From Dokdonia pacifica (GTDB lineage Bacteria; Bacteroidota; Bacteroidia; Flavobacteriales; Flavobacteriaceae), in NCBI RefSeq assembly GCF_900188275.1, contig NZ_FZNY01000001.1, forward strand, positions 248,001 through 312,000: a stretch of DNA of 64,000 nt, given 5' to 3'. Made by a program: the position numbers and the translations under genes. The notes under the pieces were generated by a model, which was not told the origin of the DNA, did no database searches, and worked only from the letters and a program-made list of their open reading frames with translations. Each line of letters starts with the position of its first letter. Within the stretch, counting starts at the first letter, position 1. Below are positions 53,601-61,535 of this stretch, in pieces.

Positions 53601-55259
53601 ATAAAAGCACTCTTTACAAATGACACATACACAGATTTTTTAACTACATCTACTACCATTGTAAGCCCTTATTTTCCTACAAAAGCATCATTATCTGGAG
53701 TTAAAAATGAATCTTTTGAATTCTCTTTAGATCATGTAGTTCCAGGTAGCATGGTAGCAGAATTTAATTTATACACAGATGTTGTGGGTGAAGTTATGGA
53801 CGGAATATCCTCTATTATACGCAAGCCGTATGGATGCTTTGAACAAACTTCTTCTAGTACATATCCTAATGTCATGGTTTTAAAATACCTAAGAGAAAGT
53901 GGCAAATCAAATCCTGAAATAGAAGCAAAAGCATTAGACTTTATAAAGCAAGGATATAAAAGGCTTATCAGTTTTGAAACGAAAAAAGGAGGATTTGAAT
54001 GGTTTGGACATACACCTCCACACGAAACATTAACCGCCTTTGGGATTCTTGAGTTTACAGAAATGAAAGAAGTATATCCAGATGTAAATGAGAAAATGAT
54101 CATGCGTACGGTAGACTGGTTAATGAGTAGAAGAGATGGAAAAGGAGGTTTCCATAAGAGTAAAAAAGGATACGATAGCTTTGCTAGTTCTCCTCAAGAT
54201 GTGGCAAATGCTTATATCGTATATGCCTTAAGTGAAGCTGGTATTAAAGTAGATATCCAGAAAGAATATAGCACTGCTTATCAAGACGCGTTAGAAAGCA
54301 ATGACAGTTATAAAATGGCGCTTATGGCTTGTGCTGCATTTAATCTCATTCAACAAGAAGATGCACAACAACTTTTAAGCAAAATACAAGCAAACATTGA
54401 AACTTTTGGATTTGATGACCTTCCAGTTACAAATACGATTACTAGATCTTATGGTAAGGATAAGAAAACAGAAACACTGGCCTTTACGATCCTAGCCTTA
54501 TTAAAACAGCAACAACAAGATTTAATTCAAATAAACAAAGCCGTAGAGCAATTAGTAAGTAATAGAAAAAATGGAGGGTTTGGAGCAACTCAAGCAACCG
54601 CAATGTCTCTTAAAGCATTAATTGCATATACAAAGACACAAAAAGCAAAAATAATAGCAGAAGATGATCTCATAACCATTACTATTAATGGAAAATCCTA
54701 CAAGTCTAAACTAAAGGCTTCTTCCAATGGAAAAATAACTATCGCAGATCTTGAAAAAGATTTTACGCGTGGCACTAATACAATTGATGTTATTTTTTCT
54801 GATTCAAAAAAACAATTTCCATATAGTCTTACTTTAGATTGGGATAGTACATTACCAGAATCTGCAGAAAATCGTCCCTTAGAAATAGCTACTACAGTTA
54901 TAGACCGAGCGTATACAATTGGACAAACTATAAGACATAGCACTACTATAAAAAATAAAAAAGATAATGGGCTTGGAATGGTCACTGCTATTATTGGAAT
55001 TCCATCAGGAGCATCTGCACAACCATGGCAACTTAAAGAGTTAATAGAAAAGGATCATGTTGCTTTTTATGAAGTATATGACAACTATGTGGTCTTGTAT
55101 TGGCGTTCATTTAAAGAGCTTGAAGAAAAAACAATTCATTTAGACTTAAAAGCAGAAGTCGCGGGGTCATATACCGCGCCTGCGAGCACAGTATATCTAT
55201 ATTATGGAGAAGAGTATAAACACTGGATAAAAGGAACACACATTGAAATAGAAAAATAA
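50640..55259 (+). CDS. Alpha-2-macroglobulin-like thioester protein with embedded SusC-type plug domain
   Basis: I start at the ATG at 50640 (MIKKYVYTLLLICVSAITLG, then Gln), 4 nt after the barrel stop; an upstream in-frame ATG would lie inside the barrel gene. The 1539-residue protein has MG2-type text (THTDRPFYFPGETIWFKTYI, about 30-53), further MG domains to about 520 (DYVLLTHGWRSY), a carboxypeptidase-regulatory-like domain and a Lys-rich linker. Residues about 663-797 are a TonB-dependent-receptor plug (LDEVVVTAQGIRREKKALGY, NVVIRGYNSISG, ALFIVDGVPY, RNGVIIVNTK). Then come an A2M domain (FRQTIYWNPIVQTGNDGKA) and a thioester domain with GCFEQ (C1066, Q1069). Thioester macroglobulins trap proteases or attach covalently. 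The secretion signal is not a lipobox. Confidence 0.92.
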   Translation: MIKKYVYTLLLICVSAITLGQEELLGISEADYIEKTYTHTDRPFYFPGETIWFKTYITNAHQEITSLSDIVYVELLSPEGNSIQKGEYRIQNGYAYGQFSLNADWVGGIYTIKAYTKWMLNNGNASLFSKKITVQKIVEPRLQMKFDFKKEAYGPGSNVQATVVLKDLENNVLKNKKCSYTLRIGGKTLSKNEVISDDEGKLAIAFLLPENLNTTDAIVNVLIPHLGNTESISRSIPVTLDNIDLQFLPESGVLLEGYKNTIAFKATNAYGKPADIRGVIKNTQGEIVANFNSFHNGMGSFELTPKNGAHYTAHIYEPFTSKIIYTIPEAQNQGISIHLDHIENELATFTVTSSKNQKVEWCASDVKQTLYNDQIQLKKGTQQLVVNINDFPQGITKFTIQTINGRFIAERLAFLNYNRKLSIEITTDKTSYSTREKVQVAILTKDQNGKPVPSNLSLAVVDNKLMSFADDRQDNIASYLLMSSELKGSIYKPNFYFNPKEDKAEKALDYVLLTHGWRSYLTEKIGDVHTAQYPPENFSIQTGVVINQKNEPTPAKLLLFDTYGDDVLPFNTNNKGEFFFKMVDGVHYTLLAYNDAGDKLTIISGSVHSTNNWEELRRQEEKNKKQEEIATKKLAKPTAKPITKKVVKKDKTASKNVSTILQSDNQLDEVVVTAQGIRREKKALGYAVSEVSGEDVGTEGDVGRILSGKASGVAITNQSGSSGNATNVVIRGYNSISGNNQALFIVDGVPYTESIDRSLNLDPNNIESINILKGLAATTLYGTAGRNGVIIVNTKNNRYYSSYGKKRLNNSKYRNYVIQKFSSQNYRYYTPSKKFYVPVYDNTIQLSEERTDFRQTIYWNPIVQTGNDGKATLHYYNSDAVTSFNIIAEGISASGEVGRKESSYHVINPITVDYKTPAYMSVGDEVLLNVSIQNNTEELITGIFSIDLPKEIQFSKNYVPQEITIAPKSFTPVYIPIRTIQKSEEAIIKALFTNDTYTDFLTTSTTIVSPYFPTKASLSGVKNESFEFSLDHVVPGSMVAEFNLYTDVVGEVMDGISSIIRKPYGCFEQTSSSTYPNVMVLKYLRESGKSNPEIEAKALDFIKQGYKRLISFETKKGGFEWFGHTPPHETLTAFGILEFTEMKEVYPDVNEKMIMRTVDWLMSRRDGKGGFHKSKKGYDSFASSPQDVANAYIVYALSEAGIKVDIQKEYSTAYQDALESNDSYKMALMACAAFNLIQQEDAQQLLSKIQANIETFGFDDLPVTNTITRSYGKDKKTETLAFTILALLKQQQQDLIQINKAVEQLVSNRKNGGFGATQATAMSLKALIAYTKTQKAKIIAEDDLITITINGKSYKSKLKASSNGKITIADLEKDFTRGTNTIDVIFSDSKKQFPYSLTLDWDSTLPESAENRPLEIATTVIDRAYTIGQTIRHSTTIKNKKDNGLGMVTAIIGIPSGASAQPWQLKELIEKDHVAFYEVYDNYVVLYWRSFKELEEKTIHLDLKAEVAGSYTAPASTVYLYYGEEYKHWIKGTHIEIEK
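52629..53030 (+). other. TonB-dependent receptor plug domain inside the macroglobulin gene
   Basis: This stretch, residues about 663-797, begins with DEVVVTAQG (the TonB-box-like start of SusC plugs), continues with GRILSGKASGVAITNQSGSS and RGYNSISGNNQALFIVDGVP, and ends NGVIIVNTK. It is a complete plug with no barrel of its own in this protein. Confidence 0.88.
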
Positions 55260-55299
55260 CGTCGTATTGACAAAAAGAGTGTTTAGTTGGTTTGTTAGG

Positions 55300-55340
55300 A
55301 GATCCGCATATATGTTTTTAGGAGGACATTATGCGGATCT
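55300..55340. repeat. Perfect 11-bp inverted repeat downstream of the macroglobulin gene
   Basis: The arms agatccgcata and tatgcggatct pair perfectly across 19 nt. No T-run follows, so it is not a typical terminator. It lies 40 nt after the stop codon. The rest of the 261-bp gap (55341-55520) shows nothing further except taaacgttta at 55451-55460, a short palindrome centred on CG. Confidence 0.7.
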
Positions 55341-55520
55341 ATCGTATACTAAAACAAGAAACCACTTCCATTATCTCATGCTATACGTATACATAAAAAT
55401 CCTGCCGAAAACTCTTATCGGGGTTTACGAAACTATATAATATCACTGCGTAAACGTTTATAAAATAACACCTTATAAAATCCATTTTATTAGACCTTAG
55501 GGTATCAATCATAAAAAACA

Positions 55521-56744
55521 ATGGATATGAAAAAACAACTATTTTTAATTGCAGTAATGATCACACTAACTACAGTGGGTCAAACATTTACAAATTATAC
55601 TGAAGCAGATGGACTTTTTCCAAGCTTAGTAAATGAAATCATAGAAGATGATGATGGTGATATCTGGTGTGTAGGATGGCTAGATGCCACTAGCCCAGGT
55701 ATTGCAAGATTTAATGGTGAAAGCTGGGAGCTTTTCGGAAATGATGATGATGGACCACATAGTAATACATTTATTAGTCTATTACAAGACAAAACTGGGG
55801 CATATTGGTTTGGAAGTGTCCCTTCTGAAGGAAATCAAAATGGTGCTAGTAGGTTTAATGGTTTTGCTTGGGCATACTTTCCTGAAAATGTTTTTGCAGG
55901 TACTGCTATAGAAGATATCGCAGAAGGTAGCTTTAACGATTTGTGGTTTGCTACAAATGGAGGGCTCACAAAATTTGATAGCAATATTTTTACAAGCTAT
56001 ACTATAGAAGATGGACTTCCTAGTAATAGCATCACATCAGTTATCCAAGATAAAAATGGCGATATATGGGTAACTACATTTGATGGTGGTGCCTCAAAGT
56101 TTGATGGAACTACATTTACAAATTATACGGTAGACGACGGACTTGCATCTAACGAGCTCACAAGAGTCTTTGAAGATAGAAGCGGAAATATATGGTTTGC
56201 GTCTGGCTTTAGTAATGCAGGTTTAACTCGTTTTGACGGTAACTCTTTCACTATTTTCACAACTGCAGATGGGCTTGCCGCAAACAATGTACGAGAAATT
56301 GCACAAGATGACGATGATAATTTATGGTTTGCAGGAAGTGCTGGTGTGACAAGATTTGATGGCGAAAACTGGTTAATATTAAATGAAAGCAATGGACTTC
56401 TAAGTAATTTGGTAAGAGGCATTGAACCAGATCGAGATGGAAATATCTGGTTTGGAACTTTAGAAGGTGTGAGTGTTTTAGAAGCCGGATCACTATCTGC
56501 TGGTGAGGAAAATCTAACTACATTTTCTGTTTTTCCAAACCCGGTGGAAGATCAACTTATGATACAAACCCCAAATACATCTGAAATATTAAAAGTAAAC
56601 CTATATAGTGTACTGGGTGAGTTAATTGCATCACAAGACAATACCGCAAACGTAGACATGTCTACCCTTTCCTCAGGAATTTATTTTGCTGAAATCTTAG
56701 GAACCAATCAACAATCGCAGACTATAAAAGTTATTAAAAAATAA
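55521..56744 (+). CDS. Secreted two-component-regulator-type propeller protein with type IX sorting domain
   Basis: The 407-residue protein has a signal peptide (KKQLFLIAVMITLTTVG, then Gln) and about seven propeller repeats of the kind found in hybrid sensor kinases (GDIWCVGW, GAYWFGSV, NDLWFATN, GDIWVTTF, GNIWFASG, DNLWFAGS, GNIWFGTL, each with a following TRFDG- or KFDG-like text). The last 75 residues are a type IX C-terminal sorting domain (FSVFPNPVEDQLMIQTP ... TLSSGIYFAEI ... IKVIKK). It is probably secreted via the SprA translocon. A second Met (55527) could be the start. It has no kinase part. Confidence 0.87.
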   Translation: MDMKKQLFLIAVMITLTTVGQTFTNYTEADGLFPSLVNEIIEDDDGDIWCVGWLDATSPGIARFNGESWELFGNDDDGPHSNTFISLLQDKTGAYWFGSVPSEGNQNGASRFNGFAWAYFPENVFAGTAIEDIAEGSFNDLWFATNGGLTKFDSNIFTSYTIEDGLPSNSITSVIQDKNGDIWVTTFDGGASKFDGTTFTNYTVDDGLASNELTRVFEDRSGNIWFASGFSNAGLTRFDGNSFTIFTTADGLAANNVREIAQDDDDNLWFAGSAGVTRFDGENWLILNESNGLLSNLVRGIEPDRDGNIWFGTLEGVSVLEAGSLSAGEENLTTFSVFPNPVEDQLMIQTPNTSEILKVNLYSVLGELIASQDNTANVDMSTLSSGIYFAEILGTNQQSQTIKVIKK

Positions 56745-56770
56745 TACCTATTCCTATTTATTTAAATACC

Positions 56771-56806
56771 AAAGGTGTTTTCATAAAATACATTGAAAAC
56801 ACCTTT
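56771..56806. terminator. Bidirectional terminator
   Basis: A 13-bp stem aaaggtgttttca/tgaaaacaccttt with a 10-nt loop lies between the propeller gene and the convergent GreA-like gene. A-runs and T-runs flank it. Confidence 0.88.
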
Positions 56807-56813
56807 TACTTAC

Positions 56814-57272
56814 TTAATAAATTGTATGGATAGTGAGTACACTTTCGCGAAAGCGTACCTCATCTCCTTCCTGCTTGCCAAGTAGTAATTGTCCTATAGG
56901 CGACTGTATACCAATAGCGTAGAAAACATCTTTCTCTATCTTAATTTCCCCAACAGGAATACTGATAAAATAAGTATGCTGAGAAGTCATAACAACACTT
57001 CCCAAATGCACAGGGCCAGAAGATATCTTTTTAGAAACACGATCAAGAATGACTTCTAGCTTTTCTATTTCTGCGAGTTGTTTTCCTGCATTTTCTCGCT
57101 CTAACTGAAGCATTGCTCTACCTGTCTCATGCTTATCTCCTGCAGAGCTTTTGGTCTCTTCTTTAAGAGATACTGCAATATCAGCAAGTGTTTTATCTAC
57201 TGTCGCACGTCGTACTGCTAGTTGAGAGGTACATTGTTTCAATAGTGCTTCTTTTAATGCTTGTTTTTTCAT
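56814..57272 (-). CDS. GreA/GreB-like transcription factor family protein
   Basis: The 152-residue protein starts at the ATG at 57272 (MKKQALKEALLKQC); an in-frame TTG at 57287 would add five residues. The N-terminal half is a coiled coil and the C-terminal half an FKBP-like fold (SVVMTSQHTYFISIPVGEIK, IGIQSPIGQLLLGKQEGDEV), the layout of GreA/GreB factors that enter the RNA polymerase secondary channel. The coiled-coil tip does not show the usual D/E pair convincingly, so function as a cleavage factor is uncertain. A CGCGAAAGC palindrome encodes VRFRESV in the last strand. Confidence 0.8.
   Translation of the reverse strand: MKKQALKEALLKQCTSQLAVRRATVDKTLADIAVSLKEETKSSAGDKHETGRAMLQLERENAGKQLAEIEKLEVILDRVSKKISSGPVHLGSVVMTSQHTYFISIPVGEIKIEKDVFYAIGIQSPIGQLLLGKQEGDEVRFRESVLTIHTIY
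56838..56857. repeat. CGCGAAAGC palindrome, copy 15 (end of GreA-like gene)
   Basis: The sequence tacactttcgcgaaagcgta is 19 of 20 to the palindrome. It encodes VRFRES in the last 15 residues of the protein. Confidence 0.95.
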
Positions 57273-57328
57273 GTATACTAATCTCAATTACGAATAAAAC
57301 GTATTATGGTATTAAATAGACCATGTTC

Positions 57329-57604
57329 TTCCTACTTGATTTTAAGAATAGAGTAACGGAAAATTCTTTTCTTTTTGTATCCTAAAAATTACAAAAACAA
57401 AAGAACAACCACCCCTTCATAGGTTATTCAGAAAACAGATTAATCTCTTACCAAATCGGCCAAGTCTCTTCCTACTTGACTCTGAAACCAAGATAACGGA
57501 AAGTAATTTCTAAAAAAGCGAAAAAGCTTCTTTTTTAAAATTACAACCACCCCTCATGGGTTATTCAGAAAACAGATTAATCTCTTACCAAATCAGCCAA
57601 GTCC
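57329..57604 (-). repeat. Tandem ~138-bp repeats (ghost copies of the oxidoreductase 3' end)
   Basis: Two units, starting at 57329 and 57468, repeat with a period of 139 and 137 bp and lead into the same sequence in the true gene (57605). Each holds a stretch that on the minus strand reads SQVGRDLADLVRD plus stop or close to it, followed by the same AATAACC-CATGAGGGGTGG-type tail. The 13-residue text of the unit at 57436-57480 differs from the true gene only by synonymous bases. The 304-bp gap between this and the GreA-like gene contains nothing else. Confidence 0.88.
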
Positions 57605-58695
57605 CTTCCTACTTGACTCCCGATAGCCACACCCATGCCACCTAGGCGCACACCTACGTGTATGCTATGAGAAAGGGTCTTAACAATAGGTTTTTTTTGT
57701 GTCCCTACACCCATAATACCGCTCCATCGTCTATCAATTTCAAAAGGAGTTTCTGGTAAAATAACGTCTTTCAATACCTCTTCCAATTTGTTTTGAACTA
57801 CAACTGTCTGACCTAAATCTGTAGTCTCTTCGGCGGCGAAATCTAAATTACGGCCCCCTCCAAAAAGAATACGGTTATCTATATTTCTAAAATAATAATA
57901 CCCTTTATCCAGATGGAATGTCCCTTTTATTTTTAAATCAGGAATTGGTTTTGTAATCAATACCTGTGCTCTCGCAGGTTTTACTTGCTGTAATCCTAAT
58001 TGAGAAGCAAAGCCATTAGTTGCTATAAATAGTTGCTTACTCTCTAAAGAAAATTTGTTTGTTGTAACTGTGATCGTATTCTCTTTTTCTTCAAAAGCTT
58101 CCACCTGAACTCCATTCATAATTTTAATTCCTTTTTGAATGGCGAGTTGTAATAAATTTCCCATCATCGCTCCCGTATCAATCTGTCCTTCAAAAGCATT
58201 ATAGATATAACGCTCTTGAATATGGTTAAATCCAAATACGTTTTCTTTTGTACTATATACCGGAGCATTAAAAATAGGATATAACAATGCATTTATGCGA
58301 TCTATATGCTGTAAGCAATGTTGGTACAAAGCAGCATCTTCTTGGGTAAAAAGTTCATAACCTCCTAATTCTTGATAATCTAATGTTGTATCGCCTACCG
58401 TTGCTCTCAATAGTTTTAACCCATCAATACGTTTCTTAACAAGTGCTACTACTTCTGCTTCAGAATGGGAAGTAAGATCATCCAGAATTTCAGAAAGGCT
58501 TCCAAAACAAGCAAAACCAGCATTTTTTGTACTGGCGCCCTGTGGCAACATCCCTTTTTCTAAAATAAGAATACGAGCCTTGGGAAACTTTTCGCGTAAG
58601 CGTAATGCACAATTTAATCCCACAATACCACTTCCTATTATGGTATAATCAATGTGAGATAACCAAGATTTATATTCCCAATAACTTAAACTCAT
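57577..58695 (-). CDS. FAD-dependent oxidoreductase (DadA/glycine oxidase-like)
   Basis: This 372-residue protein has the dinucleotide-binding motif YTIIGSGIVGLNCALRLR followed by ILILEKG, and the DAO-type text GASTKNAGFACFG and VGVRLGGMGVAIGSQVG. It belongs to the glycine/D-amino-acid oxidase superfamily; the substrate is not clear. The 3' end is duplicated downstream. Near the start, KFPKARILILEKG is read through a degenerate CGCGAAAGC-like sequence (58585-58604). Confidence 0.9.
   Translation of the reverse strand: MSLSYWEYKSWLSHIDYTIIGSGIVGLNCALRLREKFPKARILILEKGMLPQGASTKNAGFACFGSLSEILDDLTSHSEAEVVALVKKRIDGLKLLRATVGDTTLDYQELGGYELFTQEDAALYQHCLQHIDRINALLYPIFNAPVYSTKENVFGFNHIQERYIYNAFEGQIDTGAMMGNLLQLAIQKGIKIMNGVQVEAFEEKENTITVTTNKFSLESKQLFIATNGFASQLGLQQVKPARAQVLITKPIPDLKIKGTFHLDKGYYYFRNIDNRILFGGGRNLDFAAEETTDLGQTVVVQNKLEEVLKDVILPETPFEIDRRWSGIMGVGTQKKPIVKTLSHSIHVGVRLGGMGVAIGSQVGRDLADLVRD
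58585..58604. repeat. Degenerate CGCGAAAGC palindrome (in FAD oxidoreductase)
   Basis: aaacttttcgcgtaagcgta matches the 20-bp palindrome at 15 positions. It encodes RLREKF in the first alpha/beta unit of the Rossmann fold. Confidence 0.5.
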
Positions 58696-58854
58696 ACTTG
58701 TAAAGCTTTAGGTAAAAATAAGCATCATCATTTACTTTATGATATTTTCTGCGAGATGATCTATACTTTCTTTCTGGCATGTCAAAAACAAAAAAAATAT
58801 TTTTCTGTTAGCCTCTCAAAGTATTTACGTCTAAGCAAGCCTAACGACATCAAC

Positions 58855-59337
58855 ATGACATCATATTTACTCATCTTATTTTTATGGATTTCGCCCTCCA
58901 CAAATGAGAATGCCGTACGTATGTATAGTAAAGAATATTATACCAATGGTAATCTTAAGTCAGAAGGTTGGGTTATGGGGAGTGATAAGACCAGTTATTG
59001 GTATTATTATCACGAAAACGGCAAGCTTGCTTCAAGAGGACATTATAAGGCTAATCATAAAACTGAATACTGGTATTATTATGATAAAAACGGCGCTTTA
59101 GAGAAAGAAGGGCATTATAAAAAAGGAATCGCCGAAAATTGGTGGATTTTTTACGATCTTGCAACCCAAGAAAAACGCAAAACACAATACCAAAACAATA
59201 AGAAAAACGGATTTAGTTTAATATATCAGAAAAATAAACTCATAAAAGTGGAAAAATACATACAAGACGTATATAAAGGTATGTGGACCAGTATTAGTAG
59301 TTTTAGGCGTGACAACCCTGATGTAAAGATGTACTAG
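58855..59337 (+). CDS. YwqK/MORN-like repeat protein with signal peptide
   Basis: I use the ATG at 58855 (MTSYLLILFLWISPS) as the start; an in-frame ATG at 58756 would add 33 residues that do not look like a signal. The 160-residue product is made of MORN-like repeats of the YwqK type: EYYTNGNLKSEGWVMGSDKT, YWYYYHENGKLASRGHYK, and YWYYYDKNGALEKEGHYK. Annotated as 'antitoxin component YwqK', the family has no proven function in Bacteroidota. It lies 15 nt upstream of the glycosyltransferase operon and is likely part of it. Confidence 0.82.
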   Translation: MTSYLLILFLWISPSTNENAVRMYSKEYYTNGNLKSEGWVMGSDKTSYWYYYHENGKLASRGHYKANHKTEYWYYYDKNGALEKEGHYKKGIAENWWIFYDLATQEKRKTQYQNNKKNGFSLIYQKNKLIKVEKYIQDVYKGMWTSISSFRRDNPDVKMY

Positions 59338-59352
59338 ATTTGTTGCCTAATT

Positions 59353-60045
59353 ATGAATCCCATCATCAAAGTTATCATTCCGGCTTATAATGAGCAAGAT
59401 TCTATAGGTCTGGTCATTAACGATATTCCAGATAGTGTACAGGAAATTATTGTTGTGAGCAATGCATCTACAGATCAAACAGATGTCGTTGCAAAAGAAG
59501 CAGGAGCCACTGTATTAAGAGAAAATACGCCTGGATATGGAAATGCCTGTTTAAAAGGAATGGATTATGTAGCAAACTCATCAGACAAAACAGATATTAT
59601 TGTTTTTTTAGATGGTGATTATAGTGATTATCCCGAGCAATTGCCATTATTGATTACGCCTATTATTGAAGATGGATGTGATATGGTAATTGGAGCACGA
59701 GATAAACGCTTTCGCGAAAGCGGATCCATGACCGTTCCCCAAATATTTGGAAATTGGTTAGCCACTACCTTAATGCGTCTCTTTTTCAGAGCTCGTTTTA
59801 CAGATTTAGGCCCTTTTAGAGCAATGAAGTATGAAAGTTTGCTCGAATTAGAAATGGAAGACAAGACCTATGGCTGGACCGTAGAAATGCAGCTTAAGGT
59901 CTTGAAAAAGAAAATGAAATACACAGAAATCCCTGTAAAATACCGTAATCGTATTGGGGTTTCCAAAGTTTCTGGAACAGTAAAAGGTGCTATCTTTGCT
60001 GGCATAAAAATTTTAAGTTGGATATTTAAATATAGTTTTAAATAA
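59353..60045 (+). CDS. Family 2 glycosyltransferase, polyprenyl-phosphate sugar synthase-like
   Basis: The 230-residue protein is a GT-A fold enzyme with VIIPAYNEQDSIGLVINDI, NASTDQTDVVAKEAGA, and FLDGDYSDYPEQLPLLI (the DxD site). It resembles dolichyl-phosphate mannose/glucose synthases. It overlaps the next gene by 1 nt (TAATG). The operon suggests it makes a lipid-linked sugar that is used by the downstream membrane enzymes (inference). A CGCGAAAGC palindrome encodes RFRES. Confidence 0.9.
   Translation: MNPIIKVIIPAYNEQDSIGLVINDIPDSVQEIIVVSNASTDQTDVVAKEAGATVLRENTPGYGNACLKGMDYVANSSDKTDIIVFLDGDYSDYPEQLPLLITPIIEDGCDMVIGARDKRFRESGSMTVPQIFGNWLATTLMRLFFRARFTDLGPFRAMKYESLLELEMEDKTYGWTVEMQLKVLKKKMKYTEIPVKYRNRIGVSKVSGTVKGAIFAGIKILSWIFKYSFK
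59705..59724. repeat. CGCGAAAGC palindrome, copy 16 (in glycosyltransferase)
   Basis: aacgctttcgcgaaagcgga has 17 of 20 matches. It encodes KRFRESG, at the spot where related enzymes have a short loop after the GAR motif. Confidence 0.93.
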
Positions 60046-61535
60046 TGCTGTTAGAATTCACAATCATCACGATTTATACCATCGCGCTACTCATCATATT
60101 TGCATATAGTTTATCGCAACTAAATTTGCTATTTAACTATTTACGGGCACAACGTAAAAAGGATGATTCGCCAAAATTTGACATGTCAGACCCTGAACAA
60201 GTCCCTTATGTAACCATACAACTTCCTGTGTATAATGAGTTGTATGTCATGGAACGTTTATTAGATAATATCGCATTATTAGAATATCCGAAAGACAAAT
60301 TAGAAATTCAAGTACTGGATGATAGTACAGATGAATCTTTACAAACTACAAAAGAGCATATCGAGCGTTTACAAAAAACGGGACTTGATATAAAACATGT
60401 AACTCGTGAAGATAGATCTGGATTTAAAGCAGGTGCTCTTAAAGAAGGACTTACCCAGGCAAAAGGAGAGTTTATTGCTATTTTTGATGCCGATTTTCTT
60501 CCAGAATCAAACTGGTTACAACGTACTGTACCGTATTTTATAGATCGTAATATCGGAGTAGTACAAACCCGATGGGGACATATAAATAGAGATTACTCAC
60601 TACTTACCAAAGTACAAGCTTTTGCTCTCGATGCGCATTTTACATTAGAGCAAGTAGGAAGAAACAGCAAAGGTCATTTTATTAATTTTAATGGTACTGC
60701 TGGATTGTGGCGTAAACAATGTATTATCGATGCTGGAAATTGGGAAGGTGATACACTTACAGAAGATTTAGACTTAAGCTATAGAGCACAACTTAAAAAC
60801 TGGAAATTCAAATATTTGGAAGATGTAGAGACTCCTGCAGAATTACCAGTAGTTATTAGTGCTGCACGCTCTCAACAATTTAGATGGAATAAAGGAGGGG
60901 CTGAAAACTTCCAGAAAATGGCTTCAAAAGTTGTGAATAGTAAAAACCTATCTACAAAAACAAAGTTTCACGGCATCTTACATTTATTAAATAGCACCAT
61001 GTTTTTAAATGTATTGATTGTTGGCCTATTAAGTATTCCTATGCTTTATATCAAAAATGAATATGGGCATCTTAAAACTTACTTTGTAGTGATGAGCTTC
61101 TTTGTCACAAGTACCGTGATTTTCTTTATTTGTTACTGGTATATGTTTAAGAATATCTATGGAGGCGGCTTTAAACAGTTTATACGATATATAGGGATGT
61201 TTTTTACCTTTTTCAGTATCGCGATGGGCTTCTCATTACATAATTCTATTGCAGTAATTGAAGGACATATTGGAAAACGAAGTGATTTTATACGTACGCC
61301 AAAGTTTAATATAAATAACCTTAAAGATAACTGGAAAGGCAATAAATATCTTAAGAAAAAAGTCTCCTTAAATGTTTTTATCGAAGGAGCACTTATGCTT
61401 TATTTTGCTTTTGGAATGTACAGTGCTTTTATTGTGGGAGATCAAGGAGGTGACTTTGGATTATTCCCTTTTCACTTAATGCTTTTTATAGGGTTTGGAT
61501 TTGTATTCTTTAAATCATTAACCTCTAAAGTGTGA
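60045..61535 (+). CDS. Cellulose-synthase-like processive glycosyltransferase (GT2)
   Basis: The 496-residue protein has an N-terminal membrane helix, a GT2 domain (YVTIQLPVYNELYVMERLLD, VLDDSTDES, IFDADFLPESNWL, TEDLDLSYRAQL, QQFRWNKGGAEN) and four or so C-terminal helices. D, DxD, ED and QxxRW motifs are all intact, so it is a functional processive or large-polysaccharide type enzyme. The overlap with its neighbours (1 nt and 4 nt) shows tight coupling. The product is unknown. Confidence 0.92.
   Translation: MLLEFTIITIYTIALLIIFAYSLSQLNLLFNYLRAQRKKDDSPKFDMSDPEQVPYVTIQLPVYNELYVMERLLDNIALLEYPKDKLEIQVLDDSTDESLQTTKEHIERLQKTGLDIKHVTREDRSGFKAGALKEGLTQAKGEFIAIFDADFLPESNWLQRTVPYFIDRNIGVVQTRWGHINRDYSLLTKVQAFALDAHFTLEQVGRNSKGHFINFNGTAGLWRKQCIIDAGNWEGDTLTEDLDLSYRAQLKNWKFKYLEDVETPAELPVVISAARSQQFRWNKGGAENFQKMASKVVNSKNLSTKTKFHGILHLLNSTMFLNVLIVGLLSIPMLYIKNEYGHLKTYFVVMSFFVTSTVIFFICYWYMFKNIYGGGFKQFIRYIGMFFTFFSIAMGFSLHNSIAVIEGHIGKRSDFIRTPKFNINNLKDNWKGNKYLKKKVSLNVFIEGALMLYFAFGMYSAFIVGDQGGDFGLFPFHLMLFIGFGFVFFKSLTSKV

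Noticed and set aside
55451-55460. taaacgttta as a LacI operator before the propeller gene
   Set aside because: It is only 10 bp, AT-rich, without the wider symmetry seen at the two better sites.
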